DNA of 8,708 bases, taken from positions 1-8,708 of the forward strand of contig CAZAED010000036.1 in the NCBI GenBank assembly GCA_964484145.1, read 5' to 3'. How positions within the stretch are numbered: position 1 is the first letter of the stretch; each line of letters starts with the position of its first letter. This document shows, in pieces, positions 5,726 to 8,708 of the stretch. Below the pieces are notes generated by a model. That model had not been told where the DNA came from. It made no database searches and saw nothing but the letters and a program-made list of their open reading frames with translations. The DNA is from JAEUSF01 sp964484145. Its GTDB lineage: Bacteria; Patescibacteriota; Doudnabacteria; UBA920. Made by a program: the position numbers and the translations under genes.

Positions 5726-6526
5726 TTATTTGGCCTGCCCTGTATCGGATGGTACAGAGATAAATTTAAAAGTTTCGCCTATTTTTTCTATTATTTGAGA
5801 TTTATTTGACCTTGAAAATGCCTTTTCACTAACCATGAAGTCAAATATTGTAATCAAATTGTTATTTTTATCAAAAATTTCAAAACTTGCGACGTAGCCA
5901 CTTGCTTGGCATGATTTTACTGTTTTCAACACACCCCCACTAATAAAAGTTAAATTTAAATCTTTGTCGCAAGGGTAGGGCAAATAATAAGCCTTTAAAT
6001 ATTTTGTATTCTTATTTACTATTGCTTCCTTAATTTTTAAATACTCTTCTTGAGTAACACTCCTAAGCATGCAATGTGGGTCATTTATTGGGCAATCGAT
6101 TTTTTCTGCCTCAATAATTGTTTTGGGCAAGCTAGCAAATTCAATAACCTGTACACCCACACCAGGTTTTGTTTCATCACCTTCCTTATACACATATCTA
6201 TCGTCGACTACTTTTGAATCGCTCGGCACTGTAAATTCAAACCCATACTTCGTGTTTTGATAAATTTTAAACGGACTCAGAATTTCTTCAGTTGGGGTTA
6301 TGGGTTTAATTTTATATGTCTGCGCAGCAGAAGTTTTATGCACGGGCAATGCCGCTTGTTCGGCTATGTATATTTGTTGTCTGTGGTAGGCATCTATTTG
6401 CTTTAAAAAAATTAATGCCCCGCCGCTAGCAAATAAAGTTACGATTAAAATAATCAGCAAACTATTTAGTTTGGATTTTGGCATTGCCGGGTGGTCTATT
6501 TGGTTGTAGGGAGGAAAAGATTGCAT
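5726..6526 (-). CDS. Unrecognised protein with one N-terminal membrane anchor
   Basis: I do not recognise a named family for this 266-residue protein. It has a short N-terminus, one hydrophobic helix (about 21-42) and a long, probably extracytoplasmic domain. The domain contains YQNTKYGFEFTVPSD (89-103), a 'K-YGF-F-P' opening seen in many small secreted or membrane-anchored proteins of Gram-positive and CPR bacteria, where it begins a beta-sandwich-like module. Four cysteines (145, 152, 186, 206) all lie outside the membrane and could form two disulfides. A Met at residue 15 is an alternative start, still before the helix. The gene lies 34 bases upstream of pyrG on the same strand, so co-transcription is likely, but nothing links it functionally to CTP synthesis. 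AATAAT lies six bases before the ATG, the same spacing as the sigma-gene promoter. Confidence 0.75.
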   Translation of the reverse strand: MQSFPPYNQIDHPAMPKSKLNSLLIILIVTLFASGGALIFLKQIDAYHRQQIYIAEQAALPVHKTSAAQTYKIKPITPTEEILSPFKIYQNTKYGFEFTVPSDSKVVDDRYVYKEGDETKPGVGVQVIEFASLPKTIIEAEKIDCPINDPHCMLRSVTQEEYLKIKEAIVNKNTKYLKAYYLPYPCDKDLNLTFISGGVLKTVKSCQASGYVASFEIFDKNNNLITIFDFMVSEKAFSRSNKSQIIEKIGETFKFISVPSDTGQAK

Positions 6527-6531
6527 CTTTA

Positions 6532-6642
6532 AATTATTCTAATTAACCTAATTATTCTAATTTCTAAATAAATCCCAATTCCCAATCTTGAAATGTCCAA
6601 GTCTTAAACATTATTTGGGTACTTAGGATAATTAGTATAATT
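6532..6642. repeat. Short AT-rich repeats between rplI and the membrane-protein gene
   Basis: AATTATTCTAATT occurs twice as a perfect direct repeat (6532-6544 and 6550-6562, period 18). A third copy lies inverted with one mismatch at 6630-6642 (AATTAGTATAATT). The outer copies can pair around a loop of about 70 bases. The repeats fill much of the 123-base gap between the genes. They may be only low-complexity sequence. Confidence 0.45.
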
Positions 6643-6649
6643 AGAAATT

Positions 6650-7096
6650 CTACTTTGCTTCTACCTTAATTTTAACATTCGCTATAATTCCTTGCGCCAA
6701 TTTAACTTTTGCCATATGTTCTCCTAGCGCTTTAATTGACGAAACTATTTCAACCTGATGGCGATCAATAGGAGTGGAAATTTTACTACTTACTACGTCC
6801 GCAATATCTTTTTCATGCACTCCCCCAAATACTTGGCCTTTGTCCCCCACTTTAACTGTTACAGTAAACACGCGTTTTTCCAAATCTGCTTTTAAATTGT
6901 TTAATTTTTCAATTTCTTTTAATTTTTTACTTTCCGCTTCTTTATTTTCTTTATTTACCTTTGCAATAATTTCAGGGGTAGCTATTTTGGCAAACCCCTT
7001 GGCAATTAAAAAATTCTCGCCAAAACCGCTTGCCACTTCTTTTATTTCACCTTTTTTTCCATGCCCAGGGGCATCTTTTGTAAAAATTACTTTCAT
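6650..7096 (-). CDS. rplI: Large ribosomal subunit protein bL9
   Basis: The 148-residue protein has the usual length and layout of bL9. The N-terminal rRNA-binding domain (1-50) carries the family signature GKKGEIKEVASGFGENFLIA (13-32) followed by KGFA. A long charged connecting helix (about 41-74, rich in Lys and Glu) leads to the C-terminal domain (77-148). L9 binds 23S rRNA near the L1 stalk and reaches outward between ribosomes; it helps keep reading frame. The start chosen is the ATG giving MKVIFTKDAPGHGKKG. A longer in-frame reading of 33 residues would begin inside the ftsX terminator and is unlikely. No Shine-Dalgarno sequence precedes the ATG. The gene is apart from the rpsF/ssb/rpsR neighbours it has in many bacteria. 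It matters for lineage because several CPR groups are reported to lack it. Confidence 0.96.
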   Translation of the reverse strand: MKVIFTKDAPGHGKKGEIKEVASGFGENFLIAKGFAKIATPEIIAKVNKENKEAESKKLKEIEKLNNLKADLEKRVFTVTVKVGDKGQVFGGVHEKDIADVVSSKISTPIDRHQVEIVSSIKALGEHMAKVKLAQGIIANVKIKVEAK

Positions 7097-7150
7097 AAGT
7101 ACGGAATTACTAATTTTACAGATGCTACACATCTTCCCAGCAGTAGGATA

Positions 7151-7179
7151 CGTATAATCTGTAATTCTGTAAATTACAA
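7151..7179 (-). promoter_or_regulatory. Possible rplI promoter
   Basis: On the minus strand TTGTAA (7179-7174, 4 of 6 to TTGACA) and TATACG (7156-7151, 4 of 6 to TATAAT) are 17 bases apart. They lie just after the ftsX terminator and predict a leader of about 48 bases. The boxes are weak, so position carries most of the argument. Confidence 0.35.
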
Positions 7180-7181
7180 AT

Positions 7182-7203
7182 AAAAAAACTCGCAATTCGC
7201 GAG
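7182..7203 (-). terminator. Rho-independent terminator of the ftsE-ftsX unit
   Basis: On the minus strand a 5-bp GC-rich stem CTCGC/GCGAG (loop GAATT) is followed by seven Ts. It lies about 120 bases after the ftsX stop and before rplI. Confidence 0.7.
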
Positions 7204-7209
7204 AGTCCC

Positions 7210-7240
7210 AGCCCTTTACCTAGAATAGGTAATTTGGGCT
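7210..7240 (-). other. Long hairpin just upstream of the ftsX terminator
   Basis: AGCCC (7210-7214) pairs with GGGCT (7236-7240), and inside it TTACCTA (7216-7222) pairs with TAGGTAA (7226-7232) around GAA. A 1/3-base internal loop separates the two stems. On the minus-strand transcript it precedes the terminator hairpin by six bases. It may strengthen termination, protect the 3' end of the ftsX mRNA or belong to an attenuator ahead of rplI. Confidence 0.45.
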
Positions 7241-7324
7241 CTTTCTTATTATACTTAAAATTAAACTTTTGGCAAATGTGGAAAAATAATGAGAATTTTC
7301 ATGAAGACTCCCATCATTTCCCAG

Positions 7325-8242
7325 TTATATCTTTAGGTACCGCCTTATTGCCAATAATGTAGATATTACCGACAAAACCAAGCCTAAACCGAGTAAAATT
7401 AGCATTAAGAACCAAAAATTAAATATGTTTTGGTTAAATACCGAAATTTGAGGATTTACGTAAAAAGCAATTTTAGGCAAAAACTTACTAAACACAGGCG
7501 AAAGCAAGGCCCCGGTAATTATAGTAGCGAATATTCCGTACAAAAGACTTTCTACTACAAAAGGTCCCCGAATGTACCAATTTGTTGCACCTACCAGACG
7601 CATAATTTCCACTTCTTCTTTACGGTTATAAATTGTAAGGGTAATAGTATTAAAAATAACCAAAATAGCAATTAAAGAAAACACGGCAATTAAGCCTAAG
7701 CCAAAAGTAATAACGAATTTTAATATTTTGCTTAGGCGGTCTATAACTACTCTGTTGTCTTCGTAATTTATTTTGTCGATAAAGTCCTTGTATTTTGTAT
7801 CTGAAAGTTGATTTGCAATGTCTGGGTAGTCTTCTAAATTATTAGCCTTAACATTTAAAGTGGCAGGAAGAGGATTTTCCGTTAATTCGTTTAACGATTG
7901 AGCAATAAGCGGGTCATTACTATGCTTGTCTTTAAATTGCTTAAACGCATCGGCAGCCGAGGTATAGCGTACGCTTTGAATTTTTGAATTAGTTTCAAGT
8001 TCTTTTTTAATTGTATTTATTTTTTCTTCGCCCAGGCCAGACTTAAAATATACGCTAATATCCACGGTATTTTTTATAGTCTTAAGTGAATATTGGGTTA
8101 TGCCAAAAATTAAAAATAACGCGGCAAAAATTACTAAAGTTATACTCATAACCATAGTCGCGGCCGCAGACAAAGACAAATTTCGCCAAAAATTGACGAA
8201 ACCTGTTTTAACTATTCGAAAGAATGAAATGGAGTCAAACAT
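7325..8242 (-). CDS. ftsX: Cell division protein FtsX (ABC-type permease subunit)
   Basis: The 305-residue protein has the FtsX plan: a short cytoplasmic N-terminus with FVNFWRN (15-21), TM1 (about 24-48), and a large extracytoplasmic domain (about 50-172) including VDISVYFKSG and LPATLNVKANN. TM2 follows (about 174-204), then a cytoplasmic coupling loop with EIMRLVGAT (212-220), TM3 (229-252), a second outer loop and TM4 (274-298). FtsX pairs with the ATPase FtsE and relays ATP hydrolysis across the membrane to activate peptidoglycan hydrolases during division. A longer reading from 8299 would add 19 residues encoded by the intergenic repeats; the ATG at 8242 gives the usual N-terminus. ftsE lies upstream on the same strand, but 99 bases away, whereas the two genes are usually adjacent or overlapping. 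Transcription ends at the terminator near 7182-7203. Confidence 0.94.
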   Translation of the reverse strand: MFDSISFFRIVKTGFVNFWRNLSLSAAATMVMSITLVIFAALFLIFGITQYSLKTIKNTVDISVYFKSGLGEEKINTIKKELETNSKIQSVRYTSAADAFKQFKDKHSNDPLIAQSLNELTENPLPATLNVKANNLEDYPDIANQLSDTKYKDFIDKINYEDNRVVIDRLSKILKFVITFGLGLIAVFSLIAILVIFNTITLTIYNRKEEVEIMRLVGATNWYIRGPFVVESLLYGIFATIITGALLSPVFSKFLPKIAFYVNPQISVFNQNIFNFWFLMLILLGLGLVLSVISTLLAIRRYLKI

Positions 8243-8245
8243 AGG

Positions 8246-8338
8246 ATGAATGACAAGATTGGTCAAAATTGACATGAATGACAAGATTTTAAAATGCAAT
8301 CATGTCAATCATTTAAATCTTTTAATTCTTGTCAATTT
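8246..8338. repeat. Cluster of TGACA-core repeats between ftsE and ftsX
   Basis: ATGAATGACAAGATT occurs twice as a perfect 15-base direct repeat (8246-8260 and 8274-8288). An inverted copy with 13 of 15 matches lies at 8298-8312, and a looser inverted copy sharing the TTGACAAGA core at 8324-8338. The second and third copies form a hairpin with a 9-nt loop in the ftsE-ftsX mRNA. The short palindrome GTCAAAATTGAC (8262-8273) lies between the first two. Nearly all of the 99-base spacer consists of these elements. They could be operator sites, an mRNA-processing structure or a small dispersed repeat. Confidence 0.6.
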
Positions 8339-8341
8339 ACA

Positions 8342-8708
8342 TTACAACTTATACTTTCCCTTCTCCTGCTGGATGGTAATTTTCCCGTCTTCTATGGTTA
8401 TAACGCGCTTTTTTATTTTGTTAACAATATCTGCAGCATGTGTGGCTAAAATAACCGTTGTTCCCAAATTATTTATTTTAAGAAGTAGATCAACAACTTC
8501 GCTGGCATTTACCTCATCTAAATTACCCGTAGGCTCGTCGGCAAGCAAAAGAACTGGGCGATGAGACAACGCACGGGCAATTGCCACGCGCTGTTTTTCT
8601 CCGCCAGACATTTCGTCCGGGAAATTATTGCGCTTGTGGTGTAAACCTACTAGCTCTAAAATTTTTGGTACTTCTTTATATTGACTCCAAGATCTTTTGG
8701 ACCAAATC
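8342..8708 (-). CDS. ftsE: Cell division ATP-binding protein FtsE (partial, C-terminal part)
   Basis: Only the last 121 residues are in the window; the reading frame stays open to the right edge, so the gene starts outside. Visible in order are the end of the helical domain (ELVGLHHKRNNFPDEM), the ABC signature SGGEKQRVAIARAL, Walker B PVLLLADEPTGNLD with its catalytic Glu and the D-loop, and the switch histidine in ILATHA. The Walker A lysine lies outside the window. DEPTGNLD is typical of FtsE and of related LolD/MacB-type ATPases; the following ftsX settles the assignment. FtsE powers the FtsEX complex at the division site. The C-terminal tail (EDGKITIQQEKGKYKL) is short and charged. The gene is followed by the repeat cluster and then ftsX. 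Confidence 0.93.
   Translation of the reverse strand, partial: IWSKRSWSQYKEVPKILELVGLHHKRNNFPDEMSGGEKQRVAIARALSHRPVLLLADEPTGNLDEVNASEVVDLLLKINNLGTTVILATHAADIVNKIKKRVITIEDGKITIQQEKGKYKL

Noticed and set aside
7097..7195. Longer L9 with 33 extra N-terminal residues
   Set aside because: L9 proteins begin at MKVI. The extension would start within the terminator hairpin and cross the probable promoter.
8243..8299. Longer FtsX with 19 extra N-terminal residues
   Set aside because: The extra residues come entirely from the TGACA repeats, and the shorter start gives the usual FtsX N-terminus.
1..8708. UGA recoded as glycine, as in some CPR lineages
   Set aside because: No gene ends in TGA, but none contains an in-frame TGA either. 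Glycines use GGN codons, so the standard code explains everything.
1..8708. tRNA genes, CRISPR arrays, insertion sequences or prophage genes
   Set aside because: I saw no tRNA T-loop signature, no regularly spaced repeats with unique spacers, no transposase or integrase motifs and no terminal inverted repeats with target duplications.

Overview
The window looks like a piece of a small, AT-rich genome from the candidate phyla radiation (Patescibacteria). Four things point there: a membrane-anchored 'sunset' domain protein, a sigma-70-family factor followed by a DUF5667 membrane protein, a Trm11-like methyltransferase with an unusual motif IV, and a near-complete absence of Shine-Dalgarno sequences before the starts. 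Every recognisable stop codon is TAA or TAG, no reading frame contains UGA, and the genes read cleanly in the standard bacterial code, so there is no sign of UGA recoding. A run of 10 Ns at 247-256 shows that the sequence is a scaffold. Ribosomal protein L9 is present; as I recall, several CPR groups lack it, which may narrow the lineage.

Layout. Positions 1-246 hold no recognisable gene. They contain a series of hairpins and, at 177-209, a minus-strand terminator. A short minus-strand membrane protein (291-662) follows, with its C-terminal domain cut by an in-frame TAA. On the plus strand come a Trm11-family tRNA methyltransferase (725-2092), ribosomal protein L27 (2171-2455) with a strong terminator, a sigma-70-family factor (2547-3109) and an overlapping DUF5667 membrane protein (3084-3941). 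A two-way terminator at 3944-3980 separates these from minus-strand genes. Read from right to left, those are ftsE (partial), ftsX, a terminator, rplI (L9), an unrecognised membrane-anchored protein and pyrG.

How the genes relate. ftsE and ftsX encode the two parts of the cell-division ABC complex that controls peptidoglycan hydrolases. rpmA, rplI and the methyltransferase serve translation, and pyrG makes CTP. The sigma factor and its overlapping membrane-protein partner look like a regulatory module.

The most notable observation is that the sigma factor is open only as far as the DNA-recognition part of region 4. There the frame runs over a stretch of eight As, preceded by T, that contains two overlapping -1 slippery heptamers, and the rest of region 4 continues in the -1 frame to a stop lying inside the next gene. 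This is either programmed frameshifting or transcriptional slippage on a sigma factor, or a one-base homopolymer error. Sequence alone cannot decide between these.
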